64,000 nucleotides of DNA from Rhodospirillales bacterium (GCA_028824295.1 JAPPED010000013.1:1-64000), one strand, 5' to 3'. Counted from the stretch's first letter, positions 33,493-42,337 are shown. Numbers and translations are program-made. The notes: generated by a model not told the origin, from the sequence alone.

Positions 33493-35169
33493 GTGACAGA
33501 CCTACACCCTTGGCTCAACGCCTACCCTGATCACGTGTCCTGGGAAGCAGATTTGTCAGGACGCCCCGTCTCCGCGCTGCTCGACGATTCCGTGGCCAGA
33601 TTTCCCACCCACGAATGCATGGATTTCCTGGGCAAGACCTACACGTATGCCGAACTCGGTGAACTGGTCGAACGGGCCGCCGCCGGGTTCCGGGCGCTGG
33701 GCGTGGAGAAGGGCGTGAAGGTCGGCCTGTTCCTTCCGAACTGCCCACAGTTCGTCATCGCCTATTTCGGCGTCCTACGCACGGGCGGAACCGTTGTGAA
33801 CTACAGCCCCCTGTATGCCGAGGAGGACCTGGTTCGGCAGATCGAGGACTCCGGGACCACCATCATGGTGACGCTGAGCCTCAAGGCCCTGTACCCGAAG
33901 ATGGCGGCGGCGATGAAGAAGAGCGGCGTCCGGAAGCTCGTCGTCGGTGACCTGCAGGATGTCCTGCCGTTCCCGAAGAATCTCCTGTTCCCCCTGTTCA
34001 AACGCTCCGAGATCGCCGACGTCGCCGATGACGACACGCATGTCACCTTCCGCGAGCTGGTTGCGCCGCGGGCTCCGTGCCCACCCGTCGACATTCAGCC
34101 CGATCAGGACATCGCCGTCCTCCAGTACACCGGCGGCACCACCGGCGTCTCGAAAGGCGCCATGCTGACGCACGCAAACATCTACACCAACATCCAGCAG
34201 GCCCTGCTCTGGAACCAGGAGGTCCAGCCCGGCCAGGAGCGTATGATGGGCGTGCTCCCCTTCTTCCATGTGTTCGCCATGACGGTCGTCATGGGGCTGA
34301 CACTGGCCGTGGGCGGCTCGATCGTCATGCACCCACGGTTCGAACTCGAGGCCGTCCTCAAGGACATCGTGAAGAAGAAGCCGACCCTGTTCCCCGGCGT
34401 GCCGACGATGTACATGGCCATCATCAACCATCCGAAAATCGGGCGCTTCGATCTCACCTCCATCAAGACCTGCATGGCAGGCGGCGCGCCGTTGCCGATG
34501 GAAGTCAAGCAGCGCTTCGAGAAACTCTCCGGCTGCTCGCTGGTCGAGGGCTACGGCCTCACGGAATGCTCGCCGATGGCCACCGCGAATCCGATCGGCG
34601 CGCCGGGCAAGGAAGGGTCGGTCGGGATGCCGCTGCCGGCCACCACCATCACGATCGTCGACAAGGAGGATCCGCAGACGCTGCTGCCGCTGGGCGAACC
34701 CGGGGAGATCTGCATTTCCGGCCCGCAGGTCATGATGGGCTACTGGGGGCGCGAAGAGGCCACCGCCGAGACCATCGTCGAGGGCCGGCTCCGCACCGGA
34801 GACGTCGGCTATCTCGATGAAGAAGGCTATCTGTTCATCATCGACCGGATGAAGGACCTGGTCCTGGTGAGCGGGTTCAACGTGTTCCCGCGCAACGTGG
34901 AGGAAGGGATCTACCGCCACCCGGCGGTGGACGAGGTCACAGTGATCGGCGTGCCCGACGACTACACCGGCGAAGCCGTCAAGGCATTCATCAAGCTCAA
35001 GGACGGAAGCAGCCTCGACGCCGACGAACTCCGGGCGTTCCTCAAGGACAAGGTCGGCCGGCACGAGATGCCGAAACACATCGAGTTCCGTGACGAGCTG
35101 CCGAAGACCATGATCGGGAAGCTCTCCAAGAAGGAACTGGTCGCCGAGGAGGCGGCCCGGCGCGCATGA
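33493..35169 (+). CDS. Long-chain acyl-CoA synthetase (FadD-like)
   Basis: Activates a carboxylic acid to its CoA ester through an acyl-adenylate. The 558-residue ANL enzyme has YTGGTTGVSKGAMLTH (P-loop) near 215, GGAPLPMEVKQRF, the YGLTECSPM A5 motif, LRTGDVGYLDEEGYLFIIDR and the C-terminal catalytic Lys in KTMIGKLSKKELV. The start is a GTG at 33493 (VTDLHPWLNAYPDHVSWE), typical of alphaproteobacterial FadD. It stands upstream of a convergent CaiB-type CoA-transferase gene. Chain-length preference cannot be read from sequence. Confidence 0.92.
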   Translation: MTDLHPWLNAYPDHVSWEADLSGRPVSALLDDSVARFPTHECMDFLGKTYTYAELGELVERAAAGFRALGVEKGVKVGLFLPNCPQFVIAYFGVLRTGGTVVNYSPLYAEEDLVRQIEDSGTTIMVTLSLKALYPKMAAAMKKSGVRKLVVGDLQDVLPFPKNLLFPLFKRSEIADVADDDTHVTFRELVAPRAPCPPVDIQPDQDIAVLQYTGGTTGVSKGAMLTHANIYTNIQQALLWNQEVQPGQERMMGVLPFFHVFAMTVVMGLTLAVGGSIVMHPRFELEAVLKDIVKKKPTLFPGVPTMYMAIINHPKIGRFDLTSIKTCMAGGAPLPMEVKQRFEKLSGCSLVEGYGLTECSPMATANPIGAPGKEGSVGMPLPATTITIVDKEDPQTLLPLGEPGEICISGPQVMMGYWGREEATAETIVEGRLRTGDVGYLDEEGYLFIIDRMKDLVLVSGFNVFPRNVEEGIYRHPAVDEVTVIGVPDDYTGEAVKAFIKLKDGSSLDADELRAFLKDKVGRHEMPKHIEFRDELPKTMIGKLSKKELVAEEAARRA

Positions 35170-35251
35170 CCGTCGACGGGGAGCTGACCGCCACGTGACC
35201 ACGCCTGCCGAGTGCTGGTTTCCGCCGGGGCAGACTCGCGCCTGACGTCGA

Positions 35252-36466
35252 TCAGCTCTCCACCGACTCCGGGTCCGGCGGGCGCGACACCAGCACGCCG
35301 TCGTCGGCCAACTTCCGCACCTCGTCCGTTCCGTAACCCAACTCGGCGAGAATGTCGGCGTTGTCGGCACCGAGAAACGGGGCCATGCGACGGATGGTTG
35401 CGGGAGTCTCCTCGAAGCGGGCGGCCGGTCTCGGCTGACGCACGGGGCCCAGGACCGGGTCCTCGTGCACTTCGATGATCCGGTTCTGCTCGACCTGATC
35501 GTTCTCGAGCACGTCCATCCGACTCAAGATCGGCGCGCACGGGACCTGGCGCGCCTGCAGCCGCTCGATCAGCTCACCCGAGGCATGCTTGGCGATCTCC
35601 TCGGCCGTGATTTCGCGGCGTTCCGCCGCATTCCGGAAACGGGCGCCCGGCGTGCGGAAGCGTTCATCCCCGACCAGATCGGGACGCCCAAGCGCGTCGC
35701 ACATGCCGATCCATTCGGCGTCGGTCACGGCCCCGGCCGTGATGTACCCGTCCTGCGTCCGATAGATCAGGTCGAGCCCCATCTGCCCGCGGGCCGGGTC
35801 ACCCTCCCGTCCCACGTAGTTGAGCGCGGACATGCTCTCGGGCCAGAGATACGCCACCATGGTGTCGAGCATCGAGAGCCGCACATGCTGCGCGCGACCG
35901 GTGCGTTCGCGCGCAAGCAGGGCGGCGGTAATCGCCTGCGCCGCGGTGACGGCCGTGGTCTTGTCCGGCACGATCGTGCGCACCATCCGGGGCGTCCCGG
36001 TCTTGCGATCGGATTGAATCTCGGCAAGACCGCACAACGCCTGAATCACCGGGTCGTACACCCGCTGTTTCGAATAGGGCCCGCTTTCACCGAAGCCGCT
36101 GATCGAAACGTAGACGATGTCCGGCTGGATCGCCCGCACCGTTTCCTCGCCCAGTCCCATCCGCTCGATGGCGCCGGGACGGAAGTTCTGGACGAGGACG
36201 TCGGCCGTGCCCACCAGTTTTCGGACCACGGCGAGACCTTCCGGCGCCTTGAGGTCGACAGCGAGCGATCGCTTGCTCCTGTTGCAGGACAGGAACGACG
36301 ACGCCATGCCCCGGTTGTCGATGCCGACACGGCGCATCAGTTCGCCGCCTGGCGGCTCGATCTTGATGACGTCGGCGCCCTGATCCGCGAGCATCATCGT
36401 GGCCACCGGGCCCGAGACCATGGCCGTCAGGTCAAGAACGCGAAATCCGTCGAGGGGTCCCGTCAT
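35252..36466 (-). CDS. CaiB/BaiF family CoA-transferase (class III)
   Basis: Transfers CoA between carboxylates. It is 404 residues starting GPLDGFRVLDLTAMVSGPVA, with ADQGADVIKIEPPGGE, NRSKRSLAVDLKAPEG, LVQNFRPGAIERMGL (CoA loop), YVSISGFGESGPY and YDPVIQALCGL with the expected catalytic Asp. The C-terminal part retains ITAGAVTDAEW and VPCAPILSRMDVLEND. Length is normal. The GTGA-type tight spacing to the GST and PanE-like genes upstream (36463, 37119) shows a three-gene unit. Confidence 0.92.
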   Translation of the reverse strand: MTGPLDGFRVLDLTAMVSGPVATMMLADQGADVIKIEPPGGELMRRVGIDNRGMASSFLSCNRSKRSLAVDLKAPEGLAVVRKLVGTADVLVQNFRPGAIERMGLGEETVRAIQPDIVYVSISGFGESGPYSKQRVYDPVIQALCGLAEIQSDRKTGTPRMVRTIVPDKTTAVTAAQAITAALLARERTGRAQHVRLSMLDTMVAYLWPESMSALNYVGREGDPARGQMGLDLIYRTQDGYITAGAVTDAEWIGMCDALGRPDLVGDERFRTPGARFRNAAERREITAEEIAKHASGELIERLQARQVPCAPILSRMDVLENDQVEQNRIIEVHEDPVLGPVRQPRPAARFEETPATIRRMAPFLGADNADILAELGYGTDEVRKLADDGVLVSRPPDPESVES

Positions 36467-37122
36467 GCTGTCTTCCCGTTGTCAAACCGTTCTGGAAAAT
36501 TGAGTCGAAGCGCCGTCCGGTAGGCCGGCCGGCGGGCCGTGAAGTCCCGATAGGCAACCAGCCGACCAGGCAGGTCGATGTCGTAGGCGATCGCCCAGTC
36601 GACGATAGTGGTCATCAGGACGTCGGCGATACTGAAGTCCTCCAGCAGGTAGCCGCCTCCGGCAGGAACCCGCTCGGCAACCGCGCCGACCTGCGTCGAG
36701 AAGTACTCGACTGCCGATTCGCACGCCTCGGGCGCTTCTCCGTAGATCTCGGGCAGATAACGGTGCCGGCGCAAGAGGTAGAGGGAGTGCGCATCGAGCT
36801 CCATGCTGGCGAACGACACCCATTCGTCGAGGCGGGCCTGGGCGCGCGGTTCCCCAGGAACGAAGAACCCGGCCGGCACCGGAAACGCCCGGGTGAGGTA
36901 GGCCACGATGGCACCGCTTTCCGACAGCACGAAGTCATCGTGCTGCAGGGTCGGGATCTTCCGCTTGGGGTTGACGTGACCGTACTCCTCGGTCCGAGTC
37001 TCGCCGGTCCGGGAGCGAATCGGCCGAACGGTGCACGGGATGCCCAGTTCAGCAATCGTCCAGTGGACCCGGAATGTCCGCGTGGACCCAATCCCCCAAA
37101 CGGTAACTGCGTGATCGGTCAC
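36463..37122 (-). CDS. Glutathione S-transferase family protein
   Basis: A 219-residue protein with an N-terminal thioredoxin-like domain (VWGIGSTRTFRVHWTIAELG, NPKRKIPTLQHDDFVLSESGAIVAYL) whose PTL and ESxAI residues form the glutathione site. The alpha-helical C-terminal domain has the N-capping FSIADVLMTTIVDWA. The Ser in GSTRTFR is a candidate for the catalytic hydroxyl. GTG 37122 overlaps the PanE-like stop (GTGA) and is preferred to the upstream ATG. Substrate unknown. Confidence 0.9.
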   Translation of the reverse strand: MTDHAVTVWGIGSTRTFRVHWTIAELGIPCTVRPIRSRTGETRTEEYGHVNPKRKIPTLQHDDFVLSESGAIVAYLTRAFPVPAGFFVPGEPRAQARLDEWVSFASMELDAHSLYLLRRHRYLPEIYGEAPEACESAVEYFSTQVGAVAERVPAGGGYLLEDFSIADVLMTTIVDWAIAYDIDLPGRLVAYRDFTARRPAYRTALRLNFPERFDNGKTA

Positions 37123-38099
37123 GCGTCGTCCGCATCCTCGAAACTGGCTTCCCACGCCTCATAGTCGAGATCGGGCTCGTGCACGGCCCGCATTTGCGCG
37201 AGCTCACGGCCCCGCAGCAGCGCTACCAGTGATTCGTTGTACGGCACCGAAATCCCCAGCGCCTTGGCTTCCCGCACCAACGCGCCATTCAGCGTGTCGA
37301 TCTCCGTCTGACGCCCCATTCGAACATGCTGCAGCATCGACGGACGGTTCATCCGACGACCGCCTGCGCAGACTCGCTTGATCAGTTCCGGGTCCGGAAG
37401 CGTGATGCCCTTCGCGTCCAGAACGGCCATGACTTCCTCGACGACGCGAACGCGATACTCCATGACGTCCGGGATGTCGACAAACTCGCCCGACCGAAGG
37501 CCGGTGACGGCGGCCACCGCATTCGACGAGCAATTCACGACGAACTTCTGCCAGATCTCGGCCATGATGTCGGGTGCCGGTTTCGAGGGGAAACCCGCGG
37601 CATCCAGGGTCGCCAGGAACGCATCCACACGCTGACTCGAACCGCCCTTGACCTCGCCGACCGAAGTTGGCCCGAGATGGGTTAGCGACACGTGTCCGGG
37701 GCCGATCGTTGCCGCGCTGCACATGCTCGAGCCGCCAACCACACGCTCCTCGCCGACGACCTCCTGGAGGATCTCGACGTTGCCGATCCCGTTCTGGGAG
37801 GTGACGACAAAACCGCCCGGCGACAGGATGTCGGCAATGGTGCGGGCCGCATCGCCGGTACCGTTCGTGTCCGTAAACATCAGTACGACATCGGCCGAGT
37901 GCCCTGCGCTCGGCTCGGTGGCGGCCTCTAGGCGCAAGCGATGCACACCGTGCGCACCGTCGACCTGCAGGCCATCGCGATTGATGGCGTCGACGTGATC
38001 CTGCCACGTGTCGATCAGCCTCACCCGGTTCCCGGCGGCCGCGAGCAGTCCACCGTAGGAGCCGCCCATGGCGCCCGCCCCCACTACTGTGATGTCCAT
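37119..38099 (-). CDS. 2-dehydropantoate 2-reductase (PanE/ApbA) family protein
   Basis: NADPH-dependent 2-oxo acid reductase fold, 326 residues. The Rossmann motif VVGAGAMGGSYGG opens the protein, TSQNGIGNVEILQ is the conserved Asn loop, and the catalytic Lys lies in EIWQKFVVNCSSNAVAAVTG, as in ketopantoate reductases. A tail of about 25 residues (MRAVHEPDLDYEAWEASFEDADDA) is longer than usual. Its position with GST, CaiB and SDR genes argues for a catabolic 2-oxo acid substrate rather than pantothenate synthesis, but that is inference. Confidence 0.88.
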   Translation of the reverse strand: MDITVVGAGAMGGSYGGLLAAAGNRVRLIDTWQDHVDAINRDGLQVDGAHGVHRLRLEAATEPSAGHSADVVLMFTDTNGTGDAARTIADILSPGGFVVTSQNGIGNVEILQEVVGEERVVGGSSMCSAATIGPGHVSLTHLGPTSVGEVKGGSSQRVDAFLATLDAAGFPSKPAPDIMAEIWQKFVVNCSSNAVAAVTGLRSGEFVDIPDVMEYRVRVVEEVMAVLDAKGITLPDPELIKRVCAGGRRMNRPSMLQHVRMGRQTEIDTLNGALVREAKALGISVPYNESLVALLRGRELAQMRAVHEPDLDYEAWEASFEDADDA

Positions 38100-38244
38100 G
38101 TTTCCCTCCCTGCGAGATTTCCGGGGCCGATCTTAGTCGGGTGGCCGCCGCTGCGTTTTGGATCGGCGGGAGCCGTCCGCGGCGGGCGTGTATGGTGTGC
38201 CGTTCTGCCTGACGGAAGCCCGCTCCGAACGGGCCGCGAATCCT

Positions 38245-39021
38245 GTGCCCAAGTTCCGCATCTTCTCCTATCTGCCCAACCCCAGGGTCTGGAAAGCCAC
38301 GATTGCCGGGCGCATCGGTGGCGTGGACATTGAAGTGGTCGGCGACCGGCCCAAGGCGCTGGCCGATTGGCTCTGGGACTTCGACGCCAGGCCGCTGGCC
38401 GAAGCGGAGCGCGACCCTGACAGTCCGCACGCACGCACAGCTCGGCGCGGCTTCGGCGCCACGCTCTACAAGACCGATGCGTTCCTCGACGCGCATCCTT
38501 TCGGCACCGTGCCGGCGGCGTTCGACTCCACCGGCTCGGTTGGCATCTTCGAATCCAACAGCATCCTCCGTGCCGTGGCCCGGGCGGGCGATGCCGATCT
38601 GTACGGGGCCAACGATCTCGAGGCCTCGCGGATCGACAGCTTTCTCGACCAGAGCCTGGTGTTCGCCCGGGAAGCGCAGGTCTATCTCCTTGCCCTCCAG
38701 GCCCGTGATGTCAGCTCGGAGCTATCGGCGCGGATGCGCGATGCATACGACTTCTATCTGGCCGGCATCGACGCGGCTACGACTCAAGCCCCCGCCGGCC
38801 TGGTGGGCGGCAGACTGTCGGTTGCCGACATCGCGTTCGTCTGCGATCTCGCCCAGTTCCGGCGGGAGCGCCGCTTCCATGACTGGCTCACCGAGCAGGG
38901 TCTCCGGCCCATTGTCCAGCCGGACGCCTATCCGAACGCGCTCGCCCACTTCCGCCGCCTCCTCGCCGAGCCGGACATCGCAGCAGATCTCGCCGACTAC
39001 GAAAATGGAGGTGGTTCATGA
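38245..39021 (+). CDS. Glutathione S-transferase-like protein
   Basis: About 258 residues. The N-terminal part (KFRIFSYLPNPRVWKATIAG, then HPFGTVPAAFDSTGSVGIFESNSILRAVAR) is a GST thioredoxin-fold half with the VPAAF and ESNSI glutathione-site positions, and the C-terminal half has GGRLSVADIAFVCDLAQF. It resembles eukaryote-like GST/EF1B-gamma proteins more than the neighbouring GST. GTG 38245 is chosen because similarity starts at VPKFRIFSY; ATG 38158 would add 29 residues. The stop overlaps the SDR start (ATGA), so the pair is coupled. Confidence 0.8.
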   Translation: MPKFRIFSYLPNPRVWKATIAGRIGGVDIEVVGDRPKALADWLWDFDARPLAEAERDPDSPHARTARRGFGATLYKTDAFLDAHPFGTVPAAFDSTGSVGIFESNSILRAVARAGDADLYGANDLEASRIDSFLDQSLVFAREAQVYLLALQARDVSSELSARMRDAYDFYLAGIDAATTQAPAGLVGGRLSVADIAFVCDLAQFRRERRFHDWLTEQGLRPIVQPDAYPNALAHFRRLLAEPDIAADLADYENGGGS

Positions 39022-39728
39022 CCCGTCCTGTCTGTCTTGTCACCGGTGTTGGCCCTGAACATGGCACCGGGGCGGAGATCGCCCGACGCTTCGCCGACGG
39101 CGGCTACAACGTTGCCATGCTGGCCCGCGATGCCGAGCGGCTTGCTCGCCTCGAAGGCGCCTACGAGAACGCGACAGCGTTTCCGTGCGACGTCGGCGAT
39201 CTGGAGGCGCTGACCGACACGATCGGCCGGGTCCGAACCGATCTGGGTGCGCCGAGCGTCTTCGTGCACAACGCGCCCCGCGCGACCCGCGGCCCGATCC
39301 TCGAACAGAACCCGGCTGATCTCGAGGCCAACTTCCGGGTCAACACCACGGCGCTCTTTGTGCTGGCACGCGAACTGATCCCGGCCATGCTCGAAGCCGG
39401 CAACGGCGCGATCATGGTCACCGGCAATACCTCCGCCACGCGGGGCAAAGCGCACTGGGGCTTCTTCGCCTCAACCAAGGCGGCGCAGCGCATCCTGTCG
39501 GAATCCCTAGCCCGCGAGTTTGGTCCGCAGGGCATCCACGTCGCGTATTTCATCATCGACGCCATGATCGACACCCCGCGCACGCGGCCGTTGTTCGCGC
39601 CGGACAAGCCGGACGAGTTCTTCGCCAAGCCGACTGCGATTGCCGAAGAGATCTACCGGGTGGCGCACCAGGACCGCTCGGCCTGGTCATTCCAGGTGGA
39701 AATGCGCCCCTACTGCGAACAGTGGTGA
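39018..39728 (+). CDS. Short-chain dehydrogenase/reductase family protein, catalytic Tyr replaced
   Basis: A 236-residue SDR-fold protein with cofactor motif VTGVGPEHGTGAEIARRF, acidic CDVGDLEAL and NAP (HNAPRATRG in place of NNAG). Ser139 and Lys154 line up with the catalytic Ser and Lys, but the Tyr position of YxxxK is Phe150 (FFASTK). SDR relatives with Phe at this position are common and mostly uncharacterised. GGAGGTG precedes the ATG at a good distance. Coupled to the GST-like gene. Confidence 0.88.
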   Translation: MTRPVCLVTGVGPEHGTGAEIARRFADGGYNVAMLARDAERLARLEGAYENATAFPCDVGDLEALTDTIGRVRTDLGAPSVFVHNAPRATRGPILEQNPADLEANFRVNTTALFVLARELIPAMLEAGNGAIMVTGNTSATRGKAHWGFFASTKAAQRILSESLAREFGPQGIHVAYFIIDAMIDTPRTRPLFAPDKPDEFFAKPTAIAEEIYRVAHQDRSAWSFQVEMRPYCEQW

Positions 39729-39775
39729 CCGGCTTGCCGATCGGGGTCGGATCAGCGTGACCTGAGGACCAAGCA

Positions 39776-40435
39776 GTGACGGCCTCACGGGCGACGCGGC
39801 CCATGCCGCTCAAGGACGTGGCCGAGGCGTTTGAACGGTTCGCCCGCGCCAATCCGTCGCCGCGCAGCGATCTCGAGTACACCAACACGTACACCCTGCT
39901 GGTGGCAGTGGTGCTCTCGGCGCAGGCGACCGACGCCGGCGTCAACCGGGCCACCGGGCCGCTCTTCCGGTCGGTCGACAATCCCGCCGCAATGGTTGCG
40001 CTTGGCGAGGAACGGCTGCGCGAGGCCATCCGGACCATCGGGCTTTACCGCAACAAGGCGAAGAACGTCATCGCGTTGTCCAGGCGCCTGATCGATGAGT
40101 TCGGCAGCGAAGTGCCGGCTGACCGCGAACAGCTCGAAAGCCTGCCTGGAGTCGGCCGCAAGACCGCGAATGTCGTCCTCAACGTGGCCTTCGGAGAGCC
40201 CACGATGGCCGTCGACACGCACATCTTCCGGGTCTCCAACCGAACGGGGCTGGCGCCCGGGCGAGATCCACTGGCGGTGGAAAAAGCACTGCTCAGGCGA
40301 ATCCCGGAGGCGTACCAGCTGCACGCCCACCACTGGCTGATCCTGCATGGACGCTACACGTGCGTTGCCAGGAAGCCGAAATGCGCCCAGTGCCCGATAC
40401 CGGACCTCTGCCGGTTCCCCGAGCGCACCGCCTGA
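39776..40435 (+). CDS. nth: Endonuclease III (DNA glycosylase/AP lyase)
   Basis: Base-excision repair of oxidised pyrimidines. The 219-residue protein has the helix-hairpin-helix LPGVGRKTANVVLN with catalytic Lys129, the catalytic Asp147 in AVDTHIFRVSNR, and the four cluster cysteines Cys196, 203, 206 and 212 (TCVARKPKCAQCPIPDLC), so both activities and the 4Fe-4S cluster are intact. It starts with GTG at 39776. The LexA-like gene follows 235 bases downstream on the same strand. Confidence 0.97.
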   Translation: MTASRATRPMPLKDVAEAFERFARANPSPRSDLEYTNTYTLLVAVVLSAQATDAGVNRATGPLFRSVDNPAAMVALGEERLREAIRTIGLYRNKAKNVIALSRRLIDEFGSEVPADREQLESLPGVGRKTANVVLNVAFGEPTMAVDTHIFRVSNRTGLAPGRDPLAVEKALLRRIPEAYQLHAHHWLILHGRYTCVARKPKCAQCPIPDLCRFPERTA

Positions 40436-40604
40436 CGTCTCGTCTCACGGGCGGGAGGACGCGCCCGCCGTGCGCGGACTCCCGAGCTCGATGGGGACGA
40501 TGGCGCGCGGCCCGCATTGGCCTTGCGGCGATCGGCGGCCAAGCCGAGCAAGGATCGCTGCCAATACCTACCCGCCGGTCCAGACGCATGGCCACCTGCC
40601 GGCG

Positions 40605-40629
40605 GGGGCTCGGCAAAATGGCGAGCCCC
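40605..40629 (+). promoter_or_regulatory. 8-base inverted repeat upstream of the LexA-like gene
   Basis: GGGGCTCG (40605-40612) and CGAGCCCC (40622-40629) flank the AT-rich centre GCAAAATGG. The 25-base symmetric element ends 41 bases before the LexA-like start, so it could be its operator, or alternatively the nth terminator. It does not match the GTTC-N7-GTTC boxes known for alphaproteobacterial LexA. Confidence 0.45.
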
Positions 40630-40670
40630 GGTATGGTAGAAACGGCCCGGACACACGCGCGACAAGCCCG

Positions 40671-41285
40671 ATGCCTGATCTCACCCGCCGCGAAGCGAAG
40701 CTCCTGGAAGCATTCGAACAGCATGTCGAGCGGACGGGTGTCGTTCCCACGCGTACAGAACTCCGAATCGCCATGGGCTGGGAGTCCCTGGGCACGGTCC
40801 AATATTTCCTGAACCGCCTGACCAGCAAGGGAGCGATCGAGATCGTTCACGGCGAATCCCGGGGGGTTGGCCTGGCGCGTCCGGTAACCGGGACTGACGA
40901 CATTCCGATTATCGGCCAGATGGTCTCCGACGCCGACCCGCTCGCCGAGGAGAACATCGAGGACACCGTCTCCGCATCGACCGCGGCCGCCCTGTTCCGA
41001 ACGCGGACGGACTTCTTACTGCGGGTCCAGGACGATTCCATGGCGGGCGCAGGGATTCGTGCCGGCGACCTGGTCGCCGCCCAAAAGGCCTCGGACGCCC
41101 GGCATGGCAGCATGGTCGTGGCCTCCGTGGCCGGGAAAGCCTCCGTCCGCCGACTGCTCCGAGACAATGGGCACGCGGCACTGGTGTCCGATAACCCTGA
41201 CTTTCAGCGTATTTCGTTTGGCGACGGCAAAATCGAAATCAAGGGAATCGTCGTCGGGTCCGTGCGACACCGGGCCTCGACCTGA
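40671..41285 (+). CDS. LexA-family transcriptional regulator, apparently not self-cleaving
   Basis: A 204-residue protein with the LexA plan: an N-terminal winged helix (LTRREAKLLEAFEQHVE, PTRTELRIAMGWESLGTVQY) and a C-terminal S24-type domain (LLRVQDDSMAGAGIRAGDLV). Ser123 matches the catalytic Ser of LexA, but Arg160 (ASVRRLL) stands at the general-base Lys position (E. coli Lys156, TVKRL). The scissile Ala-Gly is replaced by Ser86-Asp87 (IPIIGQMVSDADPLAEENIE). Self-cleavage on RecA activation is therefore unlikely. ATG 40671 begins the LexA similarity; the frame is open upstream but unrelated. Whether another, cleavable LexA exists lies outside the window. Confidence 0.88.
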   Translation: MPDLTRREAKLLEAFEQHVERTGVVPTRTELRIAMGWESLGTVQYFLNRLTSKGAIEIVHGESRGVGLARPVTGTDDIPIIGQMVSDADPLAEENIEDTVSASTAAALFRTRTDFLLRVQDDSMAGAGIRAGDLVAAQKASDARHGSMVVASVAGKASVRRLLRDNGHAALVSDNPDFQRISFGDGKIEIKGIVVGSVRHRAST

Positions 41286-41478
41286 CGGCTCGGATCAGGC
41301 CGCGCTGGCGCCGGCTTGACCCGAAGTGGGACGCCCGGACCGGTGGCGGAACCCACGGCCGTCAGCAGCCGGGAAGGTGGGCACCGTGATCAGACGGCTG
41401 CGCGACCGGCCAGCGGTGCGCCGGGCGCGACAACCACCATCCGGAGCCCGACCGCATCCTGCATCCCTGAATGCGAAC

Positions 41479-42177
41479 TCAGGCGTCGGCACCGCCTGGA
41501 TGAAACTCCAGCAGGGTCAGGCGCGCCGGCGGGAAACGGTCCGCGTAGCAAGCGCCGGTATCGATCCAAGTCACCTTCCCGCGCGTCCTCGGCTGCCCGA
41601 TCACGGTGTGGCCGCAATACACATGCCGGATCCGCTCGCCGACCTCCGGCACCGGCGCGTCCTCCCGGACATGGGTGCGCGACCACAGCACTTCCGCCAT
41701 CGCGTCGCGATCACCCCGGTTCAGCGCATCGAGAAGGCCGTCCCAGGTGCATCCACGCGGCAGGTCAGCATGCACGATGCCGACTGGCCCACGGGCAGTC
41801 TCGACCTCCATCGCGAAAGGGAGGGCGAGGCAGGCCTCGACAAAGGCATCCCGCCGCGCGGCCGGGACGTCCACCCACCATGTCCCGCCGTTTACGGCCC
41901 AGAGCGACCAACGCGTCGGATCCTCGTGGCAGTCCAACAGCAGTTGCTCGTGGTTCCCACGGCAGGCATGAAACCAGGGGAGGTTCCACCACTCCAGCGC
42001 GTCCGCGGATGCCGGACCACGGTCCACGATGTCGCCCACCGAGAACAGCCGGTCGCTGGCGACGTCGAACTGAACGTCGCCGAGCTTTGCTTCCAGCTCC
42101 GGAAACGTCCCGTGAATGTCGCCCACGACGAAGTCGCGGCCCGCCTCGTTCCGGGCGAACTTTTGGACCGGGGTCAC
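41479..42177 (-). CDS. PPP-family metallophosphoesterase (serine/threonine phosphatase-like)
   Basis: A 232-residue calcineurin-like phosphoesterase. The metal motifs are complete: GDIHG (Asp20, His22), VGDIVDRGP, RGNHEQLLL, VHADLP and YCGHTVIGQP near the C-terminus. It resembles the small bacterial protein phosphatases PrpA and PrpB. It starts with GTG at 42177. It is flanked by the LexA-like gene (convergent) and an EI24-like membrane protein; its target is unknown. Confidence 0.9.
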   Translation of the reverse strand: MTPVQKFARNEAGRDFVVGDIHGTFPELEAKLGDVQFDVASDRLFSVGDIVDRGPASADALEWWNLPWFHACRGNHEQLLLDCHEDPTRWSLWAVNGGTWWVDVPAARRDAFVEACLALPFAMEVETARGPVGIVHADLPRGCTWDGLLDALNRGDRDAMAEVLWSRTHVREDAPVPEVGERIRHVYCGHTVIGQPRTRGKVTWIDTGACYADRFPPARLTLLEFHPGGADA

Positions 42178-42337
42178 GATCAGGGATCCGCCCTACGCCG
42201 TTGACTGCATGAGTGTACGGTAAAGCCGATGTGCCGGCGGCGCGGCCATCGGGTGGCGCGCCGGGTGGCCGGCGCCATTCCCCAGCCGGTCCGCCTCCGG
42301 GCCGGGACACGCACCGAGGCGTCAGCGCCGACGGCAC

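Noticed and set aside
33775-35370. Long minus-strand open frame of 531 codons
   Set aside because: It lies wholly opposite the acyl-CoA synthetase gene, whose motifs are complete; such shadows are expected at this G+C content.
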